Assembly (NCBI RefSeq): GCF_000949475.1
Contig: NZ_JRHC01000004.1
Coordinates: forward strand, 310,001-374,000
DNA length: 64,000 nt
Direction: 5' to 3'
DNA from: Draconibacterium sediminis
GTDB taxonomy: Bacteria; Bacteroidota; Bacteroidia; Bacteroidales; Prolixibacteraceae
The translations under genes and the position numbers were made by a program. The notes beneath the pieces are model-generated. The model was not told the DNA's origin, searched no databases, and was given only the letters and a program-made list of their open reading frames with translations. Shown here one piece after another: positions 25,737 through 34,833 of the stretch; positions within the stretch are counted from its first letter, which is position 1; every line of letters starts with the position of its first letter.

Positions 25737-26648
25737 CTATAATGTTTTAAATACTTTTTCAAGAAGTGCCTTTGTGGCTATTACACCTTCGCGCTCCGAC
25801 AGCTCGGAACCTTCAAATTCAATACCCACAAAACCTTTGTAACCGGCCTCGTCAACAATTTTCATCAGTCGGTAATAATCCATATTGGCTTCGTCGCCGG
25901 CTGCATTAAATACATTTGTTTTTGCACTCACACCTTTTGCATAAGGCATTAAAAGTTCAACGCCTTTGTAGCGGTCGTATTCTTCGCCGGTGTCGCGGTT
26001 AATCATAAAGTTTCCGAAATCAGGCAAAGTGCCCACACGTTTGTGGTCAACCATTTTCATTACCCCCGAAAGCCATTCACCATTGCTCGATAAACCACCA
26101 TGGTTTTCAACAATAATGTTAATTTTTTGGGTATCGCCATATTCGCAAAGCATGTGTAGTCCATCAGCAGCAAGTTTTTGTTGCTCTTCAAATGTACCCC
26201 GGCTTCCGGCATTTACACGAATTGAATGGCAGCCCAAAAATGCAGCGGCATCAACCCATTTTTTATGATTTTCAACTGTTTTTACACGCTCGTCTTTTTC
26301 CGGATGGCCAACCATTCCTTCGCCATCGCACATAATTAGCACGTTGGCAACACCTTCGTTCTTTGCAATTTTCTTTAGTTCGCCAAGGTATTTTTCGTCC
26401 TTTGCTTTGTCTTTAAAAAACTGGTTTACATATTCCACTCCGTCAATTCCCAGTTCACGGGTAACTTTCGGAAAGTCGAGATTTGTCATTTCATTGGCAA
26501 ACAAAGCCTTGTGAAACGACCATTCGGCTAATGAAATCTGGTAACGCGGTTTTGCGCTATTCATTGCAAATGCCGGAGACACAAGCATTGTTCCTGCCGT
26601 TGCAGCGGCTGTAGTTCTTAAAAAGTTCCTACGATTTGTTTTCATCAT
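25737..26648 (-). CDS. Sugar phosphate isomerase/epimerase-like TIM-barrel protein, TAT-exported
   Basis: 303 residues. The N-terminus has a twin-arginine signal (NRRNFLRT then an Ala/Gly-rich core ending at AFA), so it is exported folded to the periplasm. The mature part is a xylose-isomerase-like TIM barrel: ISLAEWSFHK strand 1, IDGVEYVNQFF, CHSIRVNAGSRG, NIIVENHGGLSS (metal-ligand Glu) and YKGFVGIEFEGSEL (C-terminal Glu). Such proteins isomerise or epimerise sugars or hydroxypyruvate-like compounds; many exported members in this phylum have unknown substrates. It lies 30 bases downstream of the DUF5009 gene on the same strand and is probably co-transcribed, hinting at glycan breakdown. Confidence 0.85.
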   Translation of the reverse strand: MMKTNRRNFLRTTAAATAGTMLVSPAFAMNSAKPRYQISLAEWSFHKALFANEMTNLDFPKVTRELGIDGVEYVNQFFKDKAKDEKYLGELKKIAKNEGVANVLIMCDGEGMVGHPEKDERVKTVENHKKWVDAAAFLGCHSIRVNAGSRGTFEEQQKLAADGLHMLCEYGDTQKINIIVENHGGLSSNGEWLSGVMKMVDHKRVGTLPDFGNFMINRDTGEEYDRYKGVELLMPYAKGVSAKTNVFNAAGDEANMDYYRLMKIVDEAGYKGFVGIEFEGSELSEREGVIATKALLEKVFKTL

Positions 26649-26678
26649 TTTATAAATTTAGTTGATATCAAGTAAGTT

Positions 26679-27803
26679 TTAAACTCTAAAATATATTCGT
26701 TTTATAAAGAGGTAATAGCAAAGCAAACATTCCAAGACGAGAACGCTTAAGGCAGTTGTGAGGTTTATCAAAAATTCAGGAGTTTTAAACCAGCTCAGAA
26801 AACCTGTAGTAAAAATGGCTACGAATCCGTTTAACCATTGGCCTCCAACCGTATTCGAGAAAAGATAGATAAAAATGGAGTTGGTGCCAACAACTACAAA
26901 AGGGAAAATCCATTGGTTGATTTTTTTTATGTCGATAAGCCAGTAGCTAAAAGCCAGTACCAGCAGTGCCCAGCCACCCGATGCCAAAACAAACGACGAG
27001 GTGGAAATACGTTTTATGATTGGTGTTACCGAAGTCCAGTCGAGTAAATAACCCATGAGCAGAATAATCAAACCTCCAATTGCTAATTTTTTTACTTTTT
27101 CAGTCTGGCTTTTACCCGACTGCAACAGTTGCCCGGCCACTACGCCCCAAATGGTATGTGCGGCTGTTGGAATACAGTTGATGGCTACCCAGCCACCGCC
27201 GTTGTTAATTTTTCCCATTAATAGCATGTCAACCCAACTCCCGAAATTATGATCTTTTACAAAGGGTTGATTATAGCCATCAAGCGGGAAAGTACGATAA
27301 AGAATTTCAGTTAGCAGCAATAAGCCAAACGAAACAATAATTTGTGTTGACCACTTGCAGTGCATTAAAAAGTAAGCGATTAAAATGGTTACCGAAAGTT
27401 GCGATAAAACGTTCCAAAATTCCCAAACCAATTTTCGTTTGTAGCCACAGTGCAGGGCTACACCAAATGCCAAAAGAATAATGCAACGTTGTATGATATG
27501 CCGGGTGATTGTTGTTTGTGAGTCGCCCCGTTTTTTTCGTTTGGCATACGAAAATGGCATTGCCACACCAACGATAAACATAAAAAAGGGTTGAATAAGA
27601 TCCCAAAAACGCAACCCGTTCCACGGATGGTGATGAAATTGCAGAAAGAAACTTTCAACGACGGTTTCCGCAATTGGAGGCTCAACTAAAACCGACCACA
27701 AATGTGTGCCTTCAGCTACCAACAGAAACATCGTAATTCCGCGAAAGAAATCCAGCGATAACAGGCGATCCTCAGAAAAGAGTTTACTTGACTTTAAGTT
27801 CAT
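26679..27803 (-). CDS. DUF5009/HGSNAT-like membrane acyltransferase
   Basis: 374 residues with about ten membrane helices. The N-terminal RLLSLDFFRGITMFLLVAEGTHLW block, the histidine-rich QFHHHPWNGLRFWDLIQPFFMFIVGVAMPF segment and GGGWVAINCIPTAAHTIWGVVAGQLL match the bacterial relatives of heparan-alpha-glucosaminide N-acetyltransferase (DUF5009). These are thought to move acyl groups across the inner membrane onto sugars. Acceptor and donor are not known here. First gene of a likely pair with the TAT-exported isomerase. The start at 27803 gives a short cytoplasmic tail before the first helix. Confidence 0.82.
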   Translation of the reverse strand: MNLKSSKLFSEDRLLSLDFFRGITMFLLVAEGTHLWSVLVEPPIAETVVESFFLQFHHHPWNGLRFWDLIQPFFMFIVGVAMPFSYAKRKKRGDSQTTITRHIIQRCIILLAFGVALHCGYKRKLVWEFWNVLSQLSVTILIAYFLMHCKWSTQIIVSFGLLLLTEILYRTFPLDGYNQPFVKDHNFGSWVDMLLMGKINNGGGWVAINCIPTAAHTIWGVVAGQLLQSGKSQTEKVKKLAIGGLIILLMGYLLDWTSVTPIIKRISTSSFVLASGGWALLVLAFSYWLIDIKKINQWIFPFVVVGTNSIFIYLFSNTVGGQWLNGFVAIFTTGFLSWFKTPEFLINLTTALSVLVLECLLCYYLFIKRIYFRV

Positions 27804-27933
27804 TAAGTAGTAGTTAGTTGAAACAAATGTAGCAATATTTCCTGTTTAATTTGTATGTGAACATTTGTTCTGCCGCCTATTGATTCAGGTTTGATTTTTA
27901 CCTAACTTGAAGAATATTATTAATTAATGTACT

Positions 27934-28758
27934 ATGAATGAACAAGTAACAGGTTATATTGAAAAGGCCTATGATTTGATAATTACCTACGGTTTAAAGG
28001 TAATTGCGGCCATTGTAGTTCTGATACTGGGTTTTTGGATTATTAAAATTATTACCCGGAGAACTGCAAAAGTTATGGAGAAACGCCACGTTAATGTTTC
28101 GGTGAGCGGGTTTTTACAAAGTTTAATAAACATTCTTTTAAAGGTGATGCTTCTGATAAGTATTGCCAAAATGGTGGGGATTGAAACCACGTCGTTTATT
28201 GCGGTGCTTGGTGCTGCCGGACTTGCTGTTGGCATGGCGATGCAGGGAACACTGGCGAATTTTGCCGCAGGAGTAATGATACTGGCTTTTAAACCCTTCA
28301 AAGTGGGCGATTTGATTGTTTCACAAGGGCACCTGGGAACCGTTAAAGAGATACACATTTTTGTTACTATACTTTTAACACCCGAAAACAAAACTGTAAT
28401 CTTACCCAATGCCTCGGTATCGGGCAACGACATTGTAAATTATACTACTGAAGGTTTGATAAGGGTGGATATGGATTTTGGTATTTCTTACGGTTCAAAT
28501 ATTAAACAGGCCAAAGATGTGCTAATGAAGATAATTGAAAGCCATCCGAAAGTACTGAAAGAACCGGCACCTTTTGTTGGTGTAAAAGGTCTGGGCGACA
28601 GTTCGGTGAACCTCGCCGTTCGGCCCTATACTTTGCCTGCCGATTACTGGAAAGTATATTTTGATGTGTACGAAGCTGGAAAAATTGCACTCGATGAGGC
28701 CGGAATTGTAATTCCTTTCCCACAAATGGATGTGCATTTAGACAAACTGGAGCAATAG
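27934..28758 (+). CDS. MscS-family small-conductance mechanosensitive channel
   Basis: 274 residues, close to the length of E. coli MscS. Three N-terminal helices; the pore-lining TM3 is seen as FIAVLGAAGLAVGMAMQGTLANFAAGVMILAF (about 88-120), with the Gly/Ala packing of MscS, followed by the beta-domain (KPFKVGDLIVSQGHLGTVKEI) and the alpha/beta cytoplasmic cage. It opens under membrane tension to release solutes during hypo-osmotic shock. Monocistronic with its own terminator; divergent from the DUF5009 gene. Confidence 0.93.
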   Translation: MNEQVTGYIEKAYDLIITYGLKVIAAIVVLILGFWIIKIITRRTAKVMEKRHVNVSVSGFLQSLINILLKVMLLISIAKMVGIETTSFIAVLGAAGLAVGMAMQGTLANFAAGVMILAFKPFKVGDLIVSQGHLGTVKEIHIFVTILLTPENKTVILPNASVSGNDIVNYTTEGLIRVDMDFGISYGSNIKQAKDVLMKIIESHPKVLKEPAPFVGVKGLGDSSVNLAVRPYTLPADYWKVYFDVYEAGKIALDEAGIVIPFPQMDVHLDKLEQ

Positions 28759-28781
28759 ATTCAGACGATATATTAATAAAA

Positions 28782-28811
28782 AACTCCGGGAATTTTCCCG
28801 GAGTTTTTTTT
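28782..28811 (+). terminator. Intrinsic terminator of mscS
   Basis: AACTCCGGGAA pairs with TTCCCGGAGTT, followed by a run of T. Confidence 0.88.
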
Positions 28812-28984
28812 GAAAGCTCACTAAAGTAAATAGCAAGAATTTACTTCAAAATTATAAACTCACCCTGATTGTGCCTCCGACACAATCGTCCCTCTCTTCG
28901 AGAAGAGAGGGAATGAGGGAGAGTTCGACGCATATTGTTTGTCTTAATTTCGGTTGGTGACTCTCGGTTATTCTGAATGTTTTT
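28811..28984. repeat. Dispersed repeat, copy 1
   Basis: Similar over about 170 bases to 61467-61642. Its core is CACCCTGATTGTGC, then a GTGC..GACAC step, then CCCTCTC-TTCGAGAA-GAGAGGG (about 28891-28911) and TGAGGGAGAGTT. Both copies start directly after an intrinsic terminator. No coding capacity. Confidence 0.7.
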
Positions 28985-30625
28985 TTATACGTATTTGTAA
29001 CGTTTAATATTTCGTTTTGGCGTTTTTTCGAACTCTTCGTCAACCAGCTCAATGCGGCTAACATGTTCGTAACGCGGCAATTCGGCATTGGCCTTTTTTT
29101 GGTTCTCGGCCATTATTGCCGGCAGCTCTTTTTCGTCAATATTATCGGTTTTCATCGATTCAAAATCGGGGTAAACCAATGCCACCAGTTTATGGTCGCG
29201 CTCAACAACCACACACTCGGCAATATAACTTTGGTTGCAAAGTTTTGCTTCAATTTCTTCGGGGTAGATATTCTGTCCCGAGGGGCCAAGCAGCATATTT
29301 TTCGAGCGTCCGCGAATATAAATAAAGTTGTTCTGATCAATTACACCCAGGTCGCCGGTTTTTAGCCAGCCATCTTCGGTAAGCACGGCTTTGGTTTCCT
29401 TTTCGTTTTTATAATAACCCAGCATTACATTTTCGCCTTTTACCTGAATTTCTCCCACTACATTATACGGATCTTTCGAATCGATCCGAACTTCCATGCG
29501 ATCAACAAGCGTTCCGGCCGAAGAGGGCATTGTTTTGTCCCACGCTTCATAACTAATCAGCGGGCCGCACTCGGTCATTCCGTAGCCAATGGTAAAAGGA
29601 AAGTTTATACGTTTAAAGAATGCCTCCACATCGGCACTCAGTGGTGCTCCTCCAATCACAATCTCGTAGAAGCGGCCGCCAAATGTTTCAATCATTTTAG
29701 TTCTGATCTTTTTCAGAATGATATTTGAAATGATCGGCAATTTCAGTAAAAATTTTACCGAAGTTTTTTCAATTGCCGGAAGAATACGCTTTTTATAGAT
29801 CTTCTCAATTACCAGCGGAACCGATAAAATAAGGTGTGGTTTTATTTCGCCAAAAGCTTTTGTGATAACTGCCGGAGAAGGCATTTTACTTAGGAAAGTA
29901 ATGTGGCATCCCTTGCTAACCGGGAATAAAAATTCGAAAAGCAGTCCGTAAACATGCGCCATTGGCAAAAACGAAACTATTTTGTTACCGGCTTTTAACG
30001 GCATGTGTTCCTGTGCAAAAATAATGTTCGAAAGAAGGCTTCGTTCAGGTATCATTACGCCTTTAGTAAAACCTGATGTGCCCGATGTATACGAGATAAT
30101 ACACATTTCTTCGGGTTCCCATTCTTCAAAAACAAAAGCTGCTTTACTTAACCGGTTTTCTTTGTAATATTGAAACCCGTCGTTGAGTTTGTATTGTATA
30201 TTTTCGTTTTTTGCGGCATATAAACTAAAATCTTCGAGCTTAATTACTGCCTGCAGTTTTTCCGAAACTTCAAGGTCAACCTTTTCAAGAAGAGCGCTTG
30301 CTCCAATAACCAGTTTCGATTCGGAGTGGTTGATAATGTGGTTGGTATCGCTCTTGTTAAAATCGGGCAGAATAGGAACAATTACAAGCCCTGCAGAAAG
30401 TGCCGACAAAAAAGTGGCTGCCCATTGCGATGAGTTTCTTCCCAGAACTGCAATTTTATCGCCGCGTTGCAAACCGGCAAGTTGATAAAACAGGTGCAGC
30501 GATTTTATGGTTCCTGCAATGTCTTTGTAAATAAAATCACCACCTTCAAAATCGGAAAAAGCCAATTCCTCCCAGTTTTCGTGAAAAGCAGTGGTAAATA
30601 GTTTTGCTAATGTTTGATCACGCAT
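28985..30625 (-). CDS. AMP-forming acyl-CoA synthetase (long-chain fatty-acid-CoA ligase-like)
   Basis: 546-residue ANL-superfamily enzyme that adenylates a carboxylic acid and transfers it to CoA. Motifs: P-loop YTSGTSGFTKGV (about 177-188), YGMTECGPL (motif A5), GWLKTGDLG (A7, Asp binding ribose) and the catalytic C-terminal lysine in TPKRNIKRYKYV, eight to nine residues from the end. The shortened C-terminus is typical of Bacteroidota FadD-like proteins. No signal peptide; cytosolic and probably membrane associated. Substrate chain length is inferred from overall resemblance only. Its promoter should lie between 30625 and the terminator at 30759. Confidence 0.87.
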   Translation of the reverse strand: MRDQTLAKLFTTAFHENWEELAFSDFEGGDFIYKDIAGTIKSLHLFYQLAGLQRGDKIAVLGRNSSQWAATFLSALSAGLVIVPILPDFNKSDTNHIINHSESKLVIGASALLEKVDLEVSEKLQAVIKLEDFSLYAAKNENIQYKLNDGFQYYKENRLSKAAFVFEEWEPEEMCIISYTSGTSGFTKGVMIPERSLLSNIIFAQEHMPLKAGNKIVSFLPMAHVYGLLFEFLFPVSKGCHITFLSKMPSPAVITKAFGEIKPHLILSVPLVIEKIYKKRILPAIEKTSVKFLLKLPIISNIILKKIRTKMIETFGGRFYEIVIGGAPLSADVEAFFKRINFPFTIGYGMTECGPLISYEAWDKTMPSSAGTLVDRMEVRIDSKDPYNVVGEIQVKGENVMLGYYKNEKETKAVLTEDGWLKTGDLGVIDQNNFIYIRGRSKNMLLGPSGQNIYPEEIEAKLCNQSYIAECVVVERDHKLVALVYPDFESMKTDNIDEKELPAIMAENQKKANAELPRYEHVSRIELVDEEFEKTPKRNIKRYKYV

Positions 30626-30758
30626 TTCGAGCTGTTTAAAATTTAACTTCTAAAAATACCATATTTAGCATTAAAACAAATTGTTTGACCTTAATTATGA
30701 ATGCTGTTGGAGGTGTAACCCGTGATTACCGGAAAAGTTTGAAATTGAAGCAAAAAAA

Positions 30759-30788
30759 AAGCCAACCCTTGAGGTAGCGGGTTGGCTT
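30759..30788 (-). terminator. Intrinsic terminator (minus strand)
   Basis: GCCAACCC (30761-30768) pairs with GGGTTGGC (30779-30786); on the minus strand the stem is followed by a run of nine T. It ends transcripts coming from the right: the LytTR operon and/or the short transcript proposed at 30759-30987. Confidence 0.85.
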
Positions 30789-30987
30789 TGTATTCCTTGT
30801 TTTGTTTGTCTTGATCTTAACTATTAGTTTGCTTTCAGGGACAGTGAAGGACAGTTTGCGTTTGCGTAGTTAATAACCGCGGTGTTTGTAACCTTTATCA
30901 AGCTTAAACAAGGAACCGAATGTGAGGAGATAAATTCTTCTTGTTTCTTTTTATAAATAATTTAAAGAACTGTTTTCTTAATTGCAT
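30759..30987 (-). ncRNA. Candidate short transcript (small RNA or small-protein mRNA)
   Basis: Fills most of the gap between the kinase gene and the acyl-CoA ligase. On the minus strand it is preceded by a LytTR-like array (31030-31080) and by TAATATTG at 30997-30990, one mismatch from the -7 consensus, at nearly the same spacing as in the response-regulator promoter. It ends at a strong terminator. Two short frames exist: ATG at 30987 (28 codons) and a frame starting with TTG that ends ...INYANANCPSLSLKAN. Neither is convincing enough to call a CDS. Inferred from layout only. Confidence 0.3.
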
Positions 30988-31029
30988 TACAATATTACGT
31001 AATTGGTTTTAAATAAAATTAGGTATTTT

Positions 31030-31080
31030 ATAAACGGTAGGTTCTGGCTAATAAGCGGTAGGTTCTACCGAATAAGTGGT
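31030..31080 (-). promoter_or_regulatory. Array of three 21-bp direct repeats (LytTR-like sites), distal
   Basis: On the minus strand ACCACTTAT, ACCGCTTAT and ACCGTTTAT occur at exactly 21-base steps (+ strand 31072-31080, 31051-31059, 31030-31038). ACCGTTTAT fits the LytTR half-site pattern [TA][AC][CA]GTTN[AG][TG]; 9 + 12 bases is the usual LytTR spacing. The intervening CAGAACCT is also conserved. Confidence 0.5.
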
Positions 31081-31087
31081 TTTTGGC

Positions 31088-33994
31088 TTACTCAACAATT
31101 GGCACCAAAAGTGTAATTTTTGCTCCCGGATTTGTTTCTCCCGGGTAAAGTTCTTCATAACTAAGTTGGGTTTTTACCTGGTATTTTTCACCAATCAGCT
31201 GAATTCTTTTTTGTGTGAGGTTCGACGCCATATTCAGGTGGCTTTTCGTTTTTGAGAATGCTTTTGATTTTTCGAAACCAATACCGTTGTCTTCTATTAT
31301 AATACGGATACTTTTTTCATTAACGTAATTAAAACGTATGGTAATTTTTCCTTTGCCCTGCAGTTGTGAAATGCCGTGCCAAATGGCGTTTTCAACAAAT
31401 GGTTGCACAATCATCGATGGAATGTTGTAGTCGTCTTGCTGCAATTGGTCGTCGAGAATTACGCTAAATTCAAAATGGTTTTCCATTCTGAACTGCTCCA
31501 GCTCAATATAATTTCGCAAACGTTCCACTTCATCATCCAGTAATACGGAGTTTGATTTAATGGAATTCATGGTTTGCCTGATTAGTCTTGCAAATCGCGA
31601 AAGATAAGCTCCGGCTTCTTCTGACTTGTTTTGCAGTAAAAACTTCTGAATCGAGCCCAGCGAATTAAATATAAAGTGGGGATTCATCATCGACTGCAAA
31701 GCTCGGTTTTCGAGCGTAACCAGCTGATTGTCTTTTTCACGTTCGCGAAGTTGACGGCGGTAGTAGTTTCTCACCATCAGGAATCCCAGAAACAGCAGGA
31801 GAAGCAGTGCCCCGATTCTTGTGCTTACTCGTTGAAAGAAAGTAGGTATAACGGTAACAGGAAGTTCGATTACTTCGCTGTAGGGCTCCATATTTTTTCT
31901 CGATTTTAGCTTAAATGTGTAGTGCCCCGGTTTTAGGTTAAGGTATACCACCTGTTTTTCGGTACCGGTAATCCAATCGTTATTAACGCCTTCGAGCATG
32001 TATGCAAAATTCGATGGCGACGATGAGAAATTAAGACTCGAAAATTCAATGTTTAAGCGGTCTTTGTTTTTATATACGATTTCACCTTTGGCCACCGCCA
32101 TTTCTTTTTCATCGAGTGTTACTTTCGAAAAATAGGGTTTTGTTGGGATCGAAACGGCATTAACACATTCGCTTACCGGAATAAGTGTTAGCCCGTCGTC
32201 GGAAGCAACATATAAAATTTCGTTCTGGCAATACAGGTCGTTAATATTGTTGAAAGTGATATTTAAACGATTAAGCACCGCCGTTTCGCCCTTGATAACA
32301 TCTGTTGGATTTGAAATAAAATAAACCGTTTGTTGATTGTACAGAAAAACCGTTTTGTCGTAGTAAATCATATCTTTTATTTTCAGGCTGATATGATCTT
32401 CCATGTTGTCGATAAGACTGTAAATACTGTCGTTGTGTATTAAAACAAGTTCTGAATTGTCGGCTTCTTCAATTTGAAGGACTTCGGTGGTTGAGTCGAT
32501 TGTAATGTTCGATGCGATCCATTTTCCGTCGAAAACACTGTAAGTTGAATCGGTGGAAATTTGACCGCCGGCAACAATATGGTTGGTGTTCCCATTTACA
32601 ATTAAATCATTGTTGTAATTCAGAAAAATATTACGTATTCGTCCCCAGTCGGTATATTTTACGCGAAATTGCGGGTAATTACCTTTTAGTTCGCGAAAAA
32701 ATAAATTGTCGTTTAAATAAAAATTTACTTTCGACTCGGATGAATCGACAACGGGTTTCCTAACATGAATATTCGACTTGTTTAAATTGTCGTATTCAAT
32801 AGTGTTGTTTTTCGGATTGATTCTAAGATTCTTGTATATGTACAATTGAGTATTAATGCCACTTATCAGCAGTGAATTATCGCTAAGCTGAATAATTTGA
32901 TCGAGTATATATTCTCCAATATCTAATTTGTTATCGAAGAGTTTACCATCCTTAAAAATGAATAATGATTCGCCATTCGTTAGCCACAAAAAATCATCAT
33001 TTGACGGGGCTATTGCTCTTACTCCTTTTTCATCAAACTGCTCGGCTTCAATGGTTTGGTATTTTAATATGCCGTCGTTAATTTTAAAAATACCGTAGGT
33101 AGTTGAAGCGGTCCATAAATTATTTTGAGCATCGAGCACCAGGTTCTGAATCTTTTTCATGGCATGATGAAATACCAGACTGTCGTTTTTAAAACAATAC
33201 AGTCCGTTATCGAATGTCGACACCCACAGGAATTCACCCTTAATCAGCATGTCGTTTACCACCTGGGCATCAACGTGTACAAAGTTTTTCGAAATCAGTC
33301 GCGAGCCCTGGAACAGGTGAATATTGCCATCCATATCACATACATAGGTAACTCCGTCGGGCGATAAGGTAACTCGGGTAACATTAAAATCAAGCGGGTG
33401 GTTTTCCAGTAACTCATCTACACTGCTTTTTTCTACTATTCGGTTACTATCCCAAAAAAGCAGATTGTTATTGGTGTTTCTGGTGATATTGAAAATTACA
33501 GCTCCGTTTAAGCTTGACGGCAGGTAGTCGATAAAACTGTTTCCTTTTATCACCGCAACTTCTCCGGTGCCATTAAACAGGTAAATGGTGGAGTCTTTAT
33601 CCTGAAATAAATCGTGATAATAAAAGTCGGTTTTAATTTCGCTCAGGAAAGGAGCATTTTTTTCGTTGAAAACCTCGTTCTTATAAATGTAGTTAACCGA
33701 GCCATCAATGTTCATGCACCAAATTCTGCCTTCCATATCTTCCTTCATCCGGGCAATACGGTTGTAGCTCATCCCGTCTTTGGTGGTGTACCGCGTGTAG
33801 CTTGTGCCATCAAAACGAACAACTCCGGCGGAAGTGCCGAACCACATAAAATCATTCTTATCCTGCAATACACAAAATACCTTGTTGGTGGGTAAGCCAT
33901 CGGCAATTGTATAGTTTGTTATAAACGGATTTTGTCCGCAAACAAGCTGAGTGATACATAAAATTAGTGTTGGTATTAACAGAAATTTTTTCAC
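31088..33994 (-). CDS. Propeller-sensor LytS-type histidine kinase
   Basis: 968-residue membrane sensor. Signal peptide (1-20), then a long periplasmic region of two-component-regulator propeller repeats (IADGLPTNKVFCVLQDKNDFMWFGTSAG is the first), then a Y_Y_Y domain (FAYMLEGVNNDWITG...LKPGHYTFKLKS, about 660-720), one TM helix (about 730-750), a short coil, and a LytS-family kinase core with NPHFIFNSL (His near 770) and an HATPase with ENAIWHG and EDNGIGFEKS. It begins with GTG and shares one base with the stop codon of the upstream regulator gene (TAGTG), so translation is coupled. It senses an extracytoplasmic cue and should phosphorylate that LytTR partner. Confidence 0.92.
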   Translation of the reverse strand: MKKFLLIPTLILCITQLVCGQNPFITNYTIADGLPTNKVFCVLQDKNDFMWFGTSAGVVRFDGTSYTRYTTKDGMSYNRIARMKEDMEGRIWCMNIDGSVNYIYKNEVFNEKNAPFLSEIKTDFYYHDLFQDKDSTIYLFNGTGEVAVIKGNSFIDYLPSSLNGAVIFNITRNTNNNLLFWDSNRIVEKSSVDELLENHPLDFNVTRVTLSPDGVTYVCDMDGNIHLFQGSRLISKNFVHVDAQVVNDMLIKGEFLWVSTFDNGLYCFKNDSLVFHHAMKKIQNLVLDAQNNLWTASTTYGIFKINDGILKYQTIEAEQFDEKGVRAIAPSNDDFLWLTNGESLFIFKDGKLFDNKLDIGEYILDQIIQLSDNSLLISGINTQLYIYKNLRINPKNNTIEYDNLNKSNIHVRKPVVDSSESKVNFYLNDNLFFRELKGNYPQFRVKYTDWGRIRNIFLNYNNDLIVNGNTNHIVAGGQISTDSTYSVFDGKWIASNITIDSTTEVLQIEEADNSELVLIHNDSIYSLIDNMEDHISLKIKDMIYYDKTVFLYNQQTVYFISNPTDVIKGETAVLNRLNITFNNINDLYCQNEILYVASDDGLTLIPVSECVNAVSIPTKPYFSKVTLDEKEMAVAKGEIVYKNKDRLNIEFSSLNFSSSPSNFAYMLEGVNNDWITGTEKQVVYLNLKPGHYTFKLKSRKNMEPYSEVIELPVTVIPTFFQRVSTRIGALLLLLFLGFLMVRNYYRRQLREREKDNQLVTLENRALQSMMNPHFIFNSLGSIQKFLLQNKSEEAGAYLSRFARLIRQTMNSIKSNSVLLDDEVERLRNYIELEQFRMENHFEFSVILDDQLQQDDYNIPSMIVQPFVENAIWHGISQLQGKGKITIRFNYVNEKSIRIIIEDNGIGFEKSKAFSKTKSHLNMASNLTQKRIQLIGEKYQVKTQLSYEELYPGETNPGAKITLLVPIVE

Positions 33995-34788
33995 TACTCA
34001 ATTGATTTGGAATATTTGGAAACAGCTTCCTTAAACTCATTGTATTTTCTTCGCGAAATAGCCAATTCCGTTTGGTCGTCCATAATGGCATAATTGCCTT
34101 CGAAACTCGAAAAACCCCGAAGAAAATTTAAGTTTATCAAGGTGGATTTATGGATGCGGATAAAGATGGAAGGATCAAGAATCTTTTCAATATCTCCAAC
34201 CGGTCTGCTCGATACTACTTTGTCGAGACCCGAAAGATGAAGCACAGAATAGGCTCCATCAGCTTCGATATACCTGATTTTTTCGATTTCAATAATCTGA
34301 AAACCAAACTTTTGGATTACCGTTATTTTAGGAGCATAAACAAAACCTTCGTTGGCCTGACGGGTAAGATTGTTTAACGATTCGCCATACGTTTTTTGTA
34401 TATCCTGGTTCTGCCGGCGAAGATCGAGATGCGATGTTGCCTTGTTTACTGCTTCCTTTAATTCTTCCGGATCAATAGGTTTTAGCAGGTAATCAATGGC
34501 ATTTGTTTTAATGGCACGTAAGGCATATTCTTCGTAGGCTGTGGTAAAAATAATGGCGTAATCTTCTTTTTTTATGCTATCCAGAAAATCGAAGCCATTT
34601 TCTCCGGGCATCGAGATATCGAGGAAGATTAATTGCACATCCCATTTTTTTAATAATTCGCGCCCCTGGTTTGCCGAGCTTGCCGTATCGCAGATGTTTA
34701 TATTCGGACAATTGCGTTGAAGCAGGATCTTCAAAGCCTCCTGCACGTTCTTTTCGTCGTCTATTATTATGGCGTTGTAAGCAGTCAT
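33994..34788 (-). CDS. LytTR-family response regulator
   Basis: 264 residues. Receiver domain 1-120 with acidic pair IIIDDE at 8-12, phospho-acceptor Asp57 in LIFLDISMPG, and Lys in YLLKPID (about 106). The LytTR DNA-binding domain covers about 155-255 (IRYIEADGAYSVLHL, FIRIHKSTLINLNFL). The open frame continues upstream to 34929, but the added residues are a translation of the 21-bp DNA repeats (PEPTAY twice), and receivers start at this ATG, so 34788 was chosen. A -7 element sits 7 bases before it, so the mRNA may be nearly leaderless. First gene of the operon with the kinase. Confidence 0.92.
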   Translation of the reverse strand: MTAYNAIIIDDEKNVQEALKILLQRNCPNINICDTASSANQGRELLKKWDVQLIFLDISMPGENGFDFLDSIKKEDYAIIFTTAYEEYALRAIKTNAIDYLLKPIDPEELKEAVNKATSHLDLRRQNQDIQKTYGESLNNLTRQANEGFVYAPKITVIQKFGFQIIEIEKIRYIEADGAYSVLHLSGLDKVVSSRPVGDIEKILDPSIFIRIHKSTLINLNFLRGFSSFEGNYAIMDDQTELAISRRKYNEFKEAVSKYSKSIE

Positions 34789-34794
34789 TCCTAA

Positions 34795-34802
34795 CAAAGA
34801 TA
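34795..34802 (-). promoter_or_regulatory. Promoter -7 element (TATCTTTG) of the LytTR operon
   Basis: TATCTTTG on the minus strand matches TAnnTTTG exactly. No -33 TTTG lies at the right spacing; the repeat array begins 32 bases upstream, which suggests an activator-dependent promoter. Confidence 0.6.
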
Positions 34803-34833
34803 GAATTAATTGTAAAAAATATTTTGTTTTTAT

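Noticed and set aside
30790-30960. Small protein ending INYANANCPSLSLKAN as a called gene
   Set aside because: The frame has no ATG, only a TTG without ribosome-binding context, so it is mentioned under the candidate transcript but not called as a CDS.
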